32,443 nucleotides of DNA from Bdellovibrio sp. (GCA_020725805.1 DYEF01000078.1:1-32443), one strand, 5' to 3'. Shown: positions 16,998 to 26,409, numbered from the stretch's first letter. Made by a program: numbers and translations. Notes: a model not told the origin generated them from the sequence alone.

Positions 16998-18151
16998 TGG
17001 ATAAGGTACTGAATGAATTTTTCGAAAGACTCAGAGACGAGGGAGTCCAGTCACATTATTCCATCAATACAGGCAAAATCTATATAAGCGTTTCAAAAAA
17101 CGAAGATACAGATAAAATCAGACCCCTTCTGAAAAAATACAGGCTCAGGCTTTCATTTATTGACTCGGCAAATTCAAATGTAATTCTCGAAAACAGAATC
17201 GGTGAAAACGACATATCAGTCAACAGCGAATCTATGCTTCTGACGGCCGGAGCCAGTAGTACAATTCTTCAGGCGGAGACAATGCTCAATAACGAAGGAC
17301 TTACAATAGGATATTATTTCCCGCCCGTTCTTGCATCTGAAAGTATGACCTTTGCGGACTGGCTTAAAAATTCTCACATACCATCACTCAACTATTACAA
17401 CCGGGACCTGTCCGGCAATATCAGGGGAATAAAGGGGATATTCACCGACGGGAGCAGATTCGAGACCATAAATGCACCGAGAATGGCAGCAGGTCCTGAC
17501 GTCATCAGACTTCTTCTGCTCGCCGGACAGAATCTCTTCTCCCCCACAGGTGTCACAATCAGGATAAACAAACTTAAAAATGACATAAATATTCTGTCAT
17601 TTTCTTCACAGAAGATAAAAAACCTGTTCTCTGCTCTTGCATCACTTGCCCTCAAAAATGTCAGGATAGAATTTGCTACCCTCTATACAAGAGAAGATGA
17701 ACACAGTGACCCTGTCCTTGAAATAGGATATAATACAAACGGACTATATGATTTCAAGAACTGGATTATAAGGACGGTAAACAACGAAGGTGCCTCTCTG
17801 ATAAACACGGTATCAGACTATAAGATGATACGGGACAGGCTCGCACATCTTACTAAGAGCGAATGTCAGATAGAAATTCACGCAAAATACAGAAGTATCG
17901 GCAGACTCTCGGATATACTCAAGCAGTTTTCACAGAACGTGAATCTTAAGAGTTATCTCTACCGCTACGAAAAAGGTTCATTCTCAATCAGGGTCATTCT
18001 GCCTAAAGACCCCTACAGCCAGATCAAGGATAATATCCTTGCGGAGTGCAGTAAATACAGAGGGGATATCAGACTTACAGAGTGCTCGAAGAGTTCATCG
18101 GACGAGATACCGCTCCCCATATATTCCCGTATAATTCATTCCTGTTCCTGA
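16997..18151 (+). CDS. Degenerate FAD-domain protein, GlcE-like partner of the upstream oxidase
   Basis: A 384-residue protein with weak but ordered similarity to the PCMH FAD domain of GlcE/GlcD proteins. MLLTAGASSTILQAETMLNNEGLTIGYYFPP (about 80-112) corresponds to the mid-domain helix and loop. NYYNRDLSGNIRGIKGIFTDGSRFE, then MAAGPDVIRLLL and SPTGVTIRI, follow the usual order of the second half. The usual N-terminal FAD-pyrophosphate loop (rich in Gly/Ser) is replaced by unrelated sequence, so FAD binding is doubtful. Its start overlaps the stop of the oxidase, which argues for co-translation and a two-subunit complex like GlcD-GlcE. It is the last gene of the cluster, ending 3 bases from the convergent glycogen phosphorylase stop, with no terminator between. 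Confidence 0.65.
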   Translation: MDKVLNEFFERLRDEGVQSHYSINTGKIYISVSKNEDTDKIRPLLKKYRLRLSFIDSANSNVILENRIGENDISVNSESMLLTAGASSTILQAETMLNNEGLTIGYYFPPVLASESMTFADWLKNSHIPSLNYYNRDLSGNIRGIKGIFTDGSRFETINAPRMAAGPDVIRLLLLAGQNLFSPTGVTIRINKLKNDINILSFSSQKIKNLFSALASLALKNVRIEFATLYTREDEHSDPVLEIGYNTNGLYDFKNWIIRTVNNEGASLINTVSDYKMIRDRLAHLTKSECQIEIHAKYRSIGRLSDILKQFSQNVNLKSYLYRYEKGSFSIRVILPKDPYSQIKDNILAECSKYRGDIRLTECSKSSSDEIPLPIYSRIIHSCS

Positions 18152-18154
18152 CTT

Positions 18155-20644
18155 CTAATCCCTTGTATTGACCTCGATAATCGGTGCCTTCCAGATATCG
18201 CTGTTGTATTCGAGTATAGCCCTGTCAGAACTGAATTTTCCCATCCGTGCGATATTCAGGATTGCCTTATGATACCAGATTGCTGATTTCTTATAGGTAT
18301 CATCTACGTCCTTTTCAGCCCTGACATACGAGTCAAAATCCGCAAAGAGCATATATTCATCATAATTGATGAGGGAGTTTACAAGAGGTGTAAAGATATT
18401 ACCGTTTCTGCCGTTTATCTCATTTGACATAATAAAATCGATTACGGACCTCAGACGGCTATTGCTGTTGAATATCTCACGGGGATTATAGCCTTTTTTC
18501 TTCATCTCGATAACCTGAGATGCATCAAGACCGAACAGGAAGAAATTATCCTCCCCCACAGACTCCCTTATTTCCACATTTGCCCCGTCGAGTGTTCCGA
18601 TGGTGAGTGCCCCGTTGAATGCAAATTTCATATTGCCGGTCCCTGATGCCTCCTTGCCGGCTGTACTGATCTGCTCTGAGAGGTCTGCCGCCGGATAAAC
18701 AGGCTGGGCATTCTTCACATTGAAATCGGGCAAAAATACGACCTTTATCAGACCCTTTACTGCCGTATCTGAATTAATCACATCAGCAACTGTATTTATA
18801 AGTTTGATAATCAGTTTTGCCATAAAATAACCCGGAGCGGCCTTACCTGCAAATATGAAGGTCCTCGGGACATAGGAGAAATTCTTGTTGTATTTGATAT
18901 CCAGATATCTTGCGATAATCTGCAACAGATTGAGGTGCTGACGCTTGTATTCGTGTATCCTCTTTGCCTGTATGGCAAACATAGATTCCGGGTCAACGGC
19001 CACTCCGGTCTTCTGCCTGATAATCTCACTGAGTCTCCTTTTATCATTCAGTTTTATCTTTCTTATTCTTTCCTGAAACGGCACATCATCGGCGTACTTT
19101 TCAAGAATCCTCAGCTCACTGGTATCGACCAGCCACCTCTCCCCTGCTGTCTCGGATATCAGCGAAGCAAGTTCGGGATTGCAGACAACGATAAATCTTC
19201 TCGGAGTCACTCCGTTGGTCTTGTTATTGAATTTTTCAGGTGATATTCTGTAGAATCCGTTCAATACAGTCTTTTTCAGGAGTTCGGTATGCAGTCTGGC
19301 GACTCCGTTTATCGAAAAACTACCAAGGGATGCAAGATTTGCCATTCTCACATATTTTTCCCCTCCCTCCTCAAACAGCGATACTTCCCTGACAAGCTCC
19401 TCATCCCCGGGGAATCTCTTTCTGACATCTTCGAGAAAACGTCTGTTAATCTCGTATATAATCTCTATATGTCTGGGGAGGAGCCTGCCGAAAAGGGATA
19501 CAGGCCATTTCTCGAGTGCCTCGGGCAGAAGGGTATGATTCGTATATGCAAACGTCTTTCTGGTCGTCTCCCAGGCGTCATCCCAGCTGAAAGAGTGCTC
19601 ATCGAGAAGAATTCTCATAAGCTCGGCAACAGCAATCGCCGGATGTGTATCATTCAGCTGAATTACATACTTTTTATAAAAATTGCGTAAATCCTTATCT
19701 CTCTGGAGAAATATCCTTACCATATCCTGAAGTGCACAGGAGACAAAGAAGTACTGCTGTTCGAGTCTGAGTTGTTTGCCTGCCGCTGGTTCATCATTCG
19801 GATAGAGAACCTTTGTAATATTTTCAGAAACGACTTTCTCGTGTACGGCACCATAATAATCACCGACATTGAAACTCGCAAAATCAAATGATTCACAGGC
19901 CTCGGCCTTCCAGAGCCTGAGCATTATCGAGTTGTTTGTCCTGTAACCCGGTATACATGTATCATACGGTGTACCCACAACCATTCTGTCGGGAATCCAT
20001 CTTACCCTGAACCTTCCTGATTCATCGTTATAATTCTCCGTATGCCCTCCGAATTTTACATAAAATTCGATATCCGGCCTCGGAATCTCCCACGGATTTC
20101 CCAGATGAAGCCACTTATCTGTAATCTCAACCTGCCATCCGTCCCTTATAACCTGGTCAAATATCCCGAATTCGTATCTTATACCATAACCTATTGCCGG
20201 TATTCTCATAGTTGCAAGTGAATCCAGATAACAGGCTGCCAGCCTCCCCAGCCCGCCGTTCCCAAGCCCCGGCTCCTCCTCGGCATTAATAATAGTATTG
20301 TAATCCAGATTAAGCAGAGCAAGCGCTTCCTTTACCTGTTCTGTAATACCCAGAGCAAGCATATTATTTTCGAGTTGAGGGCCAAGCAGAAATTCGGCAG
20401 AGAGGTATACAACCGTGCGGCTCTGTTTTTCGAAGTATGTATGTGAACTGTATATCCATCTCTTCATCATCCTGTCCCTTACCGTCTCGGCAACAGCCAG
20501 ATACCAGTCATTAAGCGTAGCAACCTCGGGGAACTTCCCCTGATGACAGAACAGATTATTCAGAATATCCCTTTTTATCTCCGATGCAGAACAGTTTTCA
20601 ACAATCATATTCTCTCTCGTCCTGAAATCATCTTTCTTGGCCAT
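18155..20644 (-). CDS. glgP: Glycogen/starch/maltodextrin phosphorylase
   Basis: An 829-residue enzyme that releases glucose-1-phosphate from alpha-1,4-glucans using inorganic phosphate and pyridoxal phosphate. The whole protein follows the family: EFLLGPQLENNM, NGGLGRLAACYLDS, FVSCALQDMVR, QLNDTHPAIAVAELMRILLDE, and the cofactor-binding EASGTGNMKFAFNGA with Lys673, then TIGTLDGANVEI. Length is typical. The start is set at ATG 20644, preceded by AAAGGAG. The frame extends to 20689, but the promoter -10 element lies within that extension. Transcribed alone; it converges on the cAMP cluster with a 3-base gap. Control of glycogen breakdown by cAMP would be classical, but no CRP-type site was recognised upstream. 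Confidence 0.97.
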   Translation of the reverse strand: MAKKDDFRTRENMIVENCSASEIKRDILNNLFCHQGKFPEVATLNDWYLAVAETVRDRMMKRWIYSSHTYFEKQSRTVVYLSAEFLLGPQLENNMLALGITEQVKEALALLNLDYNTIINAEEEPGLGNGGLGRLAACYLDSLATMRIPAIGYGIRYEFGIFDQVIRDGWQVEITDKWLHLGNPWEIPRPDIEFYVKFGGHTENYNDESGRFRVRWIPDRMVVGTPYDTCIPGYRTNNSIMLRLWKAEACESFDFASFNVGDYYGAVHEKVVSENITKVLYPNDEPAAGKQLRLEQQYFFVSCALQDMVRIFLQRDKDLRNFYKKYVIQLNDTHPAIAVAELMRILLDEHSFSWDDAWETTRKTFAYTNHTLLPEALEKWPVSLFGRLLPRHIEIIYEINRRFLEDVRKRFPGDEELVREVSLFEEGGEKYVRMANLASLGSFSINGVARLHTELLKKTVLNGFYRISPEKFNNKTNGVTPRRFIVVCNPELASLISETAGERWLVDTSELRILEKYADDVPFQERIRKIKLNDKRRLSEIIRQKTGVAVDPESMFAIQAKRIHEYKRQHLNLLQIIARYLDIKYNKNFSYVPRTFIFAGKAAPGYFMAKLIIKLINTVADVINSDTAVKGLIKVVFLPDFNVKNAQPVYPAADLSEQISTAGKEASGTGNMKFAFNGALTIGTLDGANVEIRESVGEDNFFLFGLDASQVIEMKKKGYNPREIFNSNSRLRSVIDFIMSNEINGRNGNIFTPLVNSLINYDEYMLFADFDSYVRAEKDVDDTYKKSAIWYHKAILNIARMGKFSSDRAILEYNSDIWKAPIIEVNTRD

Positions 20645-20671
20645 AAAGTCTCCTTTTGTTGAGAGAATCAT

Positions 20672-20700
20672 ATAATAAAAAAGTGCCAAATATCAATCAA
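20672..20700 (-). promoter_or_regulatory. Sigma-70 promoter of glgP
   Basis: On the minus strand TTGATT (20700-20695), a 17-bp spacer and TATTAT (20677-20672). The start would fall near 20665, giving a leader of about 20 nt. The TTTGGCAC inside the spacer resembles a -24 element but has no -12 GC partner. Confidence 0.65.
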
Positions 20701-20747
20701 AATAATCTAAAATATAATCTGAAAACAATAATATAAGTTGTTTTTCT

Positions 20748-20776
20748 TTGACAAAGAAGAAGCAGAATATTATATA
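20748..20776 (+). promoter_or_regulatory. Sigma-70 promoter of the 7TM hybrid kinase
   Basis: TTGACA (20748-20753), a 17-bp spacer, TATATA (20771-20776). The transcription start is predicted near 20783, leaving a leader of about 57 nt that contains the 20803-20820 hairpin. Confidence 0.75.
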
Positions 20777-20802
20777 AAATTCATAAACAGATTAAAAACA
20801 GA

Positions 20803-20820
20803 AGGTTACTGATGTAACCT
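20803..20820 (+). promoter_or_regulatory. Palindrome / leader hairpin before the 7TM kinase
   Basis: AGGTTAC (20803-20809), loop TGAT, GTAACCT (20814-20820): a perfect 7-bp inverted repeat between the promoter and the ribosome-binding region. It could be an RNA hairpin in the leader or a downstream operator for a dimeric regulator. No U-tract follows, so it is not a terminator. Confidence 0.5.
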
Positions 20821-20839
20821 CTGGAAGAGAACAGAATCA

Positions 20840-23626
20840 ATGAACATATTATCAACGCTTACATATACATCTTTTATAGTTTATCTGGCTTTTGGCATCT
20901 ACATTCTCTACCTCAACCGAAAAGAGACTATCAACAGGATTTTTGCCCTTCTAAGTTTTGTGCTGGCCGTCTGGTCTCTCGCAGACTCATTCTACTACAC
21001 GGCACCCGACAAAGATACTGCTATGATATTCTGGAGAATATCAACTGTCGGCTGGGTACTTTCACCGGCTTTTATGCTCCACCTTATGCTCCTTGTAGGA
21101 AAGTTCAGAAAATTTACAGACAGATGGTACAAGATTCTTACAATTTATATTCCTGCGGTCGTTTTAGAGATTCTCGCTCTGACCACCAAATTCTATCTCG
21201 AAGACATATTTATTACCCCCTATGGCTGGGCTGACCTTATAGACCCTGATTCAGTTACTACAATCTCTTTTCTGACCTATTACTGCACATACTCTCTTTT
21301 ATCACTAATTGCTGTCTATATCTGGGGGAAGAACAGCCCTGTGCAGCAGGAAAAAAAGCAGGCGGCAATAATTTTCATTGTTTCACTGATATCTCTTATG
21401 CCATCATTTTTTACAAATACCATGCAGATAGCATACGGAGTCGATTTCCAGATTCCCTCATTTGCAGAGGTCTTCATACTGATATGGGTAGGCGGAATAA
21501 TGTATGCTATCAAAAGATACAACTTTCTTGCGAGAGAGGAGGAAATATCAGAGCTAAACGAAAAGATTATGCTGGAGAAAAAGATCGTAGCTATTCAGAG
21601 TGAATATATTAAAAACCAGAATTATATCCTTGAAACGCTTTTCGATTACTTCAAAAAAAATCCATCAGATGATATTTATTACTTTATTGCCGACAGGATA
21701 TATCAGACGGGCGGCATTAAATTACTGATGATTACTGAATATGATATGCACAATTCCAAATTCACTCTTAAATCATTAAGATGTGAAAACACCCTTGAGG
21801 AAGAATTCAGAAAACTCATCTCCTCATACCTAATCTCTTCCGAGGCTGATATTATAAAGACCGAAAAGGAACTTATTCTTCAAAAACTACTCTCATCCCA
21901 TATCATAAAACTCGGGGGTGGTCTTTATGAAGGGATTCTAAGAACGATTGACAAGGAGAAAATCGTTCAATTCTCAGAAAGACACTCGCTCGGAGATGCT
22001 TATTCGATCGGATTTAGTTCCGGAAATAATCTCTACGGGGCGGTAACTATTATTGTTGAAAAGGATAAAATACTCGAAAATACCGATTTTCTGGAAATTC
22101 TTATAAACGTGTTATCTCTCATACTCCAGAAATGGCACGCAGATACCAGACTCAAAAAATCTGAGGAACTTCACAGAGCCATATTCGAATATTCCGATGA
22201 CTGCATTTATATTCTTGACCAGAGAGGCAATATACTTTCAGTCAGCCCGTCCTTCGAAAGGATTACTGGATATAAAATATCTGATTTCATTAACAAGTCA
22301 ATGGCAGAGATAATACATCCCGAAGATATCGAGGAATCCTTCAGTATGCTCAGAAATGTAATAAACTCACAGACTCCCCTGAGGAAGGTAATCAGAATCA
22401 TCAATTCGAAAAATGAAATTATGTATGGTGAATTTGCTGCAACGAAATTTATTCTCGACAGCGGAGAGACGGCGTTACTCGGGATTGGAAGAGATGTTAC
22501 AGAGAGAATCAGAAACGAGGAACTGATAAAATCCTATCAGAAAGAACTTGAATTAAAGACGACAAAGATCGAGACTGCCGGACTGATGGCAGCAGGAGTC
22601 CTTCACGACCTTAATAATATTCTGATGAATATCTCCTCGAAAGTGGATAAAATCAAAAAAATCAATCTGCCTGACACTGAAATAAACCATTATGTAACCG
22701 ACATAGACCGTACACTGGAAATGGCAAAGAGATTATCACGCAGTCTTTTCAACATAAGCGGTGGAAAGGTTCCGGAAGATTCGGACTCTTCGCTCAGAAA
22801 TATCATTAAAGAGAATCTCCATCTTCTGGTACGGGAACCAAAATATCAGGTAAATACAGACATACCCGAGAATATCCCCGATATAGCACTCAGTTATTCC
22901 CATTTTACACAGATATTCAACAATCTTGTCATAAATGCAGTTCAGGCGATGCCCGACGGCGGAACAATAATGGTATCTGCATCCGAAAAGGATATCAACA
23001 ACAGACGCTTTATTTCCCTCTCTGTTTCGGATACCGGTAAAGGTATTCCTGAGGAATTTCATGGGAAAATCTTCGAGCCTTTCTTTACCACAAAACCGGA
23101 AGGAACCGGACTCGGACTGCCTACTGTCAAATCTCTGATAAAGTCATACGGAGGAGAGATAGAATTTAGTTCAGTTGCGGGCAGGGGAACAACTTTTACG
23201 GTCTTAATCCCTGTCAGAACCGACAGCAAAATCAAAGCAGAACCGAAAGAAGAGAGCAAATCCGGCAATAATAACAAAATTACCACAGTGCTGATTACCG
23301 ACGATGACGCCAATATCAGAGAGCTTGCAGTTGAAATGCTGAAGCATCTCGGTTTTAGCGCCTTTTCAGCATCAGACAGTACAGAGGCATTTAATTTCAT
23401 TAAGACAAGTCCGATTGATGCGGTAATCCTTGACCTTCACCTGAAGGACAAATCAGATGCTCTCCAAACATTAAAGCAAATCCGTGAAATGAAAACAGAT
23501 ATAAAGGTAATAGCATGTTCGGGTTCACCGAATGATTCATTTCTTACACGCTACAGTTCGTACGGATTCGACGGGGCGCTTTCCAAACCTTTCAATCTGA
23601 AAGACCTACAAAATGCTTTAAAATAA
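20840..23626 (+). CDS. Membrane-bound (7TM) hybrid histidine kinase with PAS and receiver
   Basis: A 928-residue sensor. Seven membrane helices (about 7-25, 33-52, 63-87, 97-117, 142-162, 173-193, 205-226) fit the histidine-kinase N-terminal 7TM sensor family. A coiled coil and a GAF-like region (about 270-420), a PAS domain (about 440-560), and a dimerisation/phosphoacceptor helix with VLHDLNN (His589) follow. The ATPase domain has NNLVINAVQAMPDGG, DTGKGIP and EGTGLGLPTV; the C-terminal receiver (about 812-928) has LITDDD, phosphoacceptor Asp865 in VILDLHL, and LSKPF. There is no Hpt or output domain, so the receiver either feeds a separate Hpt protein or modulates the kinase itself. Transcribed alone, ended by a hairpin 3 bases after the stop, which is shared with the convergent lipoprotein gene. 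Confidence 0.93.
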   Translation: MNILSTLTYTSFIVYLAFGIYILYLNRKETINRIFALLSFVLAVWSLADSFYYTAPDKDTAMIFWRISTVGWVLSPAFMLHLMLLVGKFRKFTDRWYKILTIYIPAVVLEILALTTKFYLEDIFITPYGWADLIDPDSVTTISFLTYYCTYSLLSLIAVYIWGKNSPVQQEKKQAAIIFIVSLISLMPSFFTNTMQIAYGVDFQIPSFAEVFILIWVGGIMYAIKRYNFLAREEEISELNEKIMLEKKIVAIQSEYIKNQNYILETLFDYFKKNPSDDIYYFIADRIYQTGGIKLLMITEYDMHNSKFTLKSLRCENTLEEEFRKLISSYLISSEADIIKTEKELILQKLLSSHIIKLGGGLYEGILRTIDKEKIVQFSERHSLGDAYSIGFSSGNNLYGAVTIIVEKDKILENTDFLEILINVLSLILQKWHADTRLKKSEELHRAIFEYSDDCIYILDQRGNILSVSPSFERITGYKISDFINKSMAEIIHPEDIEESFSMLRNVINSQTPLRKVIRIINSKNEIMYGEFAATKFILDSGETALLGIGRDVTERIRNEELIKSYQKELELKTTKIETAGLMAAGVLHDLNNILMNISSKVDKIKKINLPDTEINHYVTDIDRTLEMAKRLSRSLFNISGGKVPEDSDSSLRNIIKENLHLLVREPKYQVNTDIPENIPDIALSYSHFTQIFNNLVINAVQAMPDGGTIMVSASEKDINNRRFISLSVSDTGKGIPEEFHGKIFEPFFTTKPEGTGLGLPTVKSLIKSYGGEIEFSSVAGRGTTFTVLIPVRTDSKIKAEPKEESKSGNNNKITTVLITDDDANIRELAVEMLKHLGFSAFSASDSTEAFNFIKTSPIDAVILDLHLKDKSDALQTLKQIREMKTDIKVIACSGSPNDSFLTRYSSYGFDGALSKPFNLKDLQNALK

Positions 23627-23628
23627 AA

Positions 23629-23653
23629 AAAGGATACCGCACGGGTATCCTTT
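23629..23653. terminator. Bidirectional intrinsic terminator between the 7TM kinase and the lipoprotein gene
   Basis: AAAGGATACC (23629-23638) pairs with GGTATCCTTT (23644-23653) around a 5-nt loop. On the minus strand it is followed by a long U-tract, making it a strong stop for the lipoprotein transcript. On the plus strand the tail (TTTATTATG) is weaker but serviceable. Confidence 0.9.
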
Positions 23654-23676
23654 ATTATGATAGTTGCGATTCTGCT

Positions 23677-24498
23677 CTATTCCCAGAGACCAACACCCTT
23701 TGTCTTGGTGTTGATAAATGAATTTACACTCTTCTGAACCGGATTCGGTACCAAGACGCCATTCAGTTTTGATGCCTTGCTGCCCGAACCTGATGCCGTC
23801 CCGTTAGGATTCTCCTGAGAGGCACTTCTTCCGGTCTTGACCTCAAACTTATCATTGAATTCCTTCTTGACCAGATTCTTTACTCCTACTACGTCCCTAT
23901 AATCGGAAACAACGCCTGACTTTTCTTCTTTTGCATCATCCGTGGACGTAGTGTAGCTGGGTGCTAAGTTTTCGTCCTTGGGATTTGTAATTGCATCTGT
24001 CTTGAGCATTATTCTGTTGCCTGTCTCCTTCTGTGCAGGACTTTCGATTCCGTACCCTTCTTTTCCTTTCTGGGTGTTTGACTGGCTCTCGGGCTTGACA
24101 CCGGTTTCAGAATATGGATTCGTATCCACTTCACCTTTTCCGGACCTGATGAATGCATTATTAAGCTTCTCCTTTTTGGCAACGTTATGAATTGATACAC
24201 CTGGATATTTAACCGCATTTGGGTCTTCCTTCTCTGACAATGTATTATTGCTTGCGGTCGACATATCAGTTACATCCATATACATCTTCTTTGCGTCACT
24301 TCCGGTTGAGGGAGCAGCCGGTGTCTGCGGTGCAGCAGGAGCAGCAGGCTGAGTCACATTGCCGGCCGGCTCAGGAGCTGCCGGTGCTGCAGGCGGACTC
24401 ACATTCTCTGCTGGATTTGTCTTTGCTACATCTGTTTTGGCCGTTGCACAGCCAAAGGCGATAAGACTGAGAAGAAGAAGCATAAAAATCTTTTTCAT
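23677..24498 (-). CDS. Putative lipoprotein with Ala/Pro-rich linker and degenerate repeats, function unknown
   Basis: A 273-residue secreted protein of no recognised family. The N-terminus is a classical lipoprotein signal (KK, hydrophobic core, IAFGC with the acylated cysteine at residue 17). A low-complexity Ala/Pro linker (about 30-65, with PAAPAAP twice) follows. The remainder is polar and probably disordered, with three loosely similar segments: VAKKEKLNNAFIRSGKG, LVKKEFNDKFEVKTGR and PVQKSVNSFINTKTKG. The spacing suggests an ancient threefold repeat. The residue after the lipidated Cys is Ala, which does not suggest inner-membrane retention, so outer-membrane anchoring is likely. A strong promoter (24537-24565), a near-perfect Shine-Dalgarno (AAGGAGGTG) and a strong terminator predict high expression as a single gene. 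Confidence 0.8.
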   Translation of the reverse strand: MKKIFMLLLLSLIAFGCATAKTDVAKTNPAENVSPPAAPAAPEPAGNVTQPAAPAAPQTPAAPSTGSDAKKMYMDVTDMSTASNNTLSEKEDPNAVKYPGVSIHNVAKKEKLNNAFIRSGKGEVDTNPYSETGVKPESQSNTQKGKEGYGIESPAQKETGNRIMLKTDAITNPKDENLAPSYTTSTDDAKEEKSGVVSDYRDVVGVKNLVKKEFNDKFEVKTGRSASQENPNGTASGSGSKASKLNGVLVPNPVQKSVNSFINTKTKGVGLWE

Positions 24499-24536
24499 TA
24501 AAACACCTCCTTAAAAGGTTTATCAAAGCTGGATAT

Positions 24537-24565
24537 ATTATATAACTTTACCAAACCCTTTACAA
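24537..24565 (-). promoter_or_regulatory. Strong sigma-70 promoter of the lipoprotein gene
   Basis: On the minus strand TTGTAA (24565-24560), a 17-bp spacer, and consensus TATAAT (24542-24537). The leader is about 30 nt and carries AAGGAGGTG before ATG 24498. Confidence 0.8.
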
Positions 24566-24669
24566 TATGTTTTTTTATATGGGAAAAACAGGAATTTTTT
24601 GTCATACCAGTTTTTTATAAGGGTCAATTTTGCTTTACTTTTTAACACTTACCACTTAAAGATTGCAAT

Positions 24670-26397
24670 ATGAAGATTCGCTTTAAGCTCACACCGGAAG
24701 GTTCTGATAAAAGTGCATGGGATTTCTGCACCCTTGCAAGACAGATTTCGCGTTCTGCCAACATGGGTGTATCACGCACCGAGTTTATAAAACTTATATT
24801 AAAGATGTTTCTCGATTTTTCGCGGTGCGACTCAACAGAATTCATATCAAGGGAAGAGAATAAATATTTCAGGGGAATTCTTTTGAAAAACCGCAGCCAG
24901 ACATTTTTATTTGAAATTATTAATGCTGTGCGAAAAAACAATTTTACTGTACCTGATTTCAAAAGTATATCTGCCACAGAAGAGTTATATTCACTGATTC
25001 TGTCCGAACAACTAAAGAAATCCGCCAAATATTTTACCAAAAACGGGAGTATGTGGATACCTGATACCGATATCCCGATTACGCTCAATATTATTGAAGA
25101 AGGTGAATCTGCCGTTCAGCAAACCATCAATCTGTCAGGTATCTACAAGTCGATGATTATCCTTCCTTTTCAGATTAATATAAGGGACAACGGCCTTCTG
25201 GTTCTGAAATCACGTAAAAAACACTTTTTCACAAGGAACGAGACAGAATTCTATGAGACTGTCAGCCAGACAATCGGAATCTCTGTATCAGACAGAAGAG
25301 CACAGTTTAGTCTGAGAGAGAGAATTAAGGAACTTTCCTGTCTTTATGACATCAATAAAATAATACAAAACAAGCAGTTCTCTTTCGATGAAGTAATTCA
25401 GAATATTGCAGATATCCTTCCTTTGGCATTTCTTTTGCCGCAATATGCTTCAGCAAGAATTATACTCGATTCCAGGGAATACAGGAGTAAGAATTACAGG
25501 GAGTCTCAGATAAACATAAAAACGCCTGTAAAGGTATGGGGTGAAGAAAAGGGATTTATTGAAATTACATATGTTTTTGATAAGCAACCCGCTACAACTG
25601 ATATATTTTTTCTCAAAGAGGAGATTTCGCTTCTTGAAACAGTAGCCGCCGAAATATCCAAATTCGCCGAACAACAGCAACTGGAGGACGAGAAGCAGAG
25701 AATATCAGTTCAGCTCAGACATGCAGACAAACTAGCGACCATAGGCCAACTCTCTGCCGGTATTGCCCACGAACTCAATGAACCACTGACAATCATACTC
25801 GGTTTTGCACAACTGATAAAGAAGAATCCGGTTCTGCCGGAACAGATAGAAAAGGATATCGATAAAATCATCAATGCAGCCATTTACGGCAGGGAGATTA
25901 TAAGAAAACTGCTCATATTCGCCCGCCAGATGCCTACCAAGAAGGCAAAGATTAACATCAACAATATGGTCTCTGACCTCATACAGTTCTTTGACCTGCG
26001 GCTGAAAAAAGAAAACATTATGCTCAGTCAGGAACTGCAGCCGGACCTGCCGGAAATCGAGGCAGACCAGTCTCAGATAACACAGGTGCTGATGAACATA
26101 ATCGTAAATGCCATTCAGGCTATGCCAAACGGCGGCACTCTTACAATCAGGACACTTTTGAGGGATTCACACATCTGCATTGTTATCAGTGATACAGGTA
26201 CCGGTATGTCAGAGGAAGTGAAGAAACAGATTTTTATCCCGTTTTTTACAACAAAAGAGGTTGGTAAAGGCACCGGGCTTGGTCTCTCTGTTGCATTAGG
26301 AATCATTGAATCCCACGGCGGGAGAATAGAGGTTGAAAGTGAAGAGGGAAAAGGTTCGGTCTTTTATGTCAAATTACCTTTGAAAAACGAAAAATGA
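24670..26397 (+). CDS. Soluble GAF-domain histidine kinase, cognate of the adjacent NtrC-type regulator
   Basis: A 575-residue cytosolic sensor kinase with no membrane helix. The N-terminal half holds two GAF-like regions (about 20-215 and 225-340, the second introduced by LSCLYDINKIIQ), then a coiled coil, and HisKA with GQLSAGIAHELNEPL (His367). The ATPase domain has MNIIVNAIQAMPNGG, DTGTGM and GKGTGLGLSVALGI. This is the NtrB/ZraS-like subclass that normally partners sigma-54 activators, and such an activator begins 12 bases downstream. The ATG at 24670 has no good Shine-Dalgarno and no convincing promoter was found in 24566-24669, so the start is less certain than the gene. The signal sensed is unknown; the promoter downstream of the regulator suggests a link to nitrogen or glutamate metabolism. 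Confidence 0.92.
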   Translation: MKIRFKLTPEGSDKSAWDFCTLARQISRSANMGVSRTEFIKLILKMFLDFSRCDSTEFISREENKYFRGILLKNRSQTFLFEIINAVRKNNFTVPDFKSISATEELYSLILSEQLKKSAKYFTKNGSMWIPDTDIPITLNIIEEGESAVQQTINLSGIYKSMIILPFQINIRDNGLLVLKSRKKHFFTRNETEFYETVSQTIGISVSDRRAQFSLRERIKELSCLYDINKIIQNKQFSFDEVIQNIADILPLAFLLPQYASARIILDSREYRSKNYRESQINIKTPVKVWGEEKGFIEITYVFDKQPATTDIFFLKEEISLLETVAAEISKFAEQQQLEDEKQRISVQLRHADKLATIGQLSAGIAHELNEPLTIILGFAQLIKKNPVLPEQIEKDIDKIINAAIYGREIIRKLLIFARQMPTKKAKININNMVSDLIQFFDLRLKKENIMLSQELQPDLPEIEADQSQITQVLMNIIVNAIQAMPNGGTLTIRTLLRDSHICIVISDTGTGMSEEVKKQIFIPFFTTKEVGKGTGLGLSVALGIIESHGGRIEVESEEGKGSVFYVKLPLKNEK

Positions 26398-26409
26398 GAG
26401 ATTAAAGCC

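Noticed and set aside
20645-20689. Extended N-terminus of glycogen phosphorylase
   Set aside because: The promoter -10 element lies within it, and the internal ATG 20644 has AAAGGAG.
20681-20692. Possible -24 element before glgP
   Set aside because: TTTGGCAC is followed by T/A sequence with no -12 GC, and a sigma-70 promoter overlaps it.
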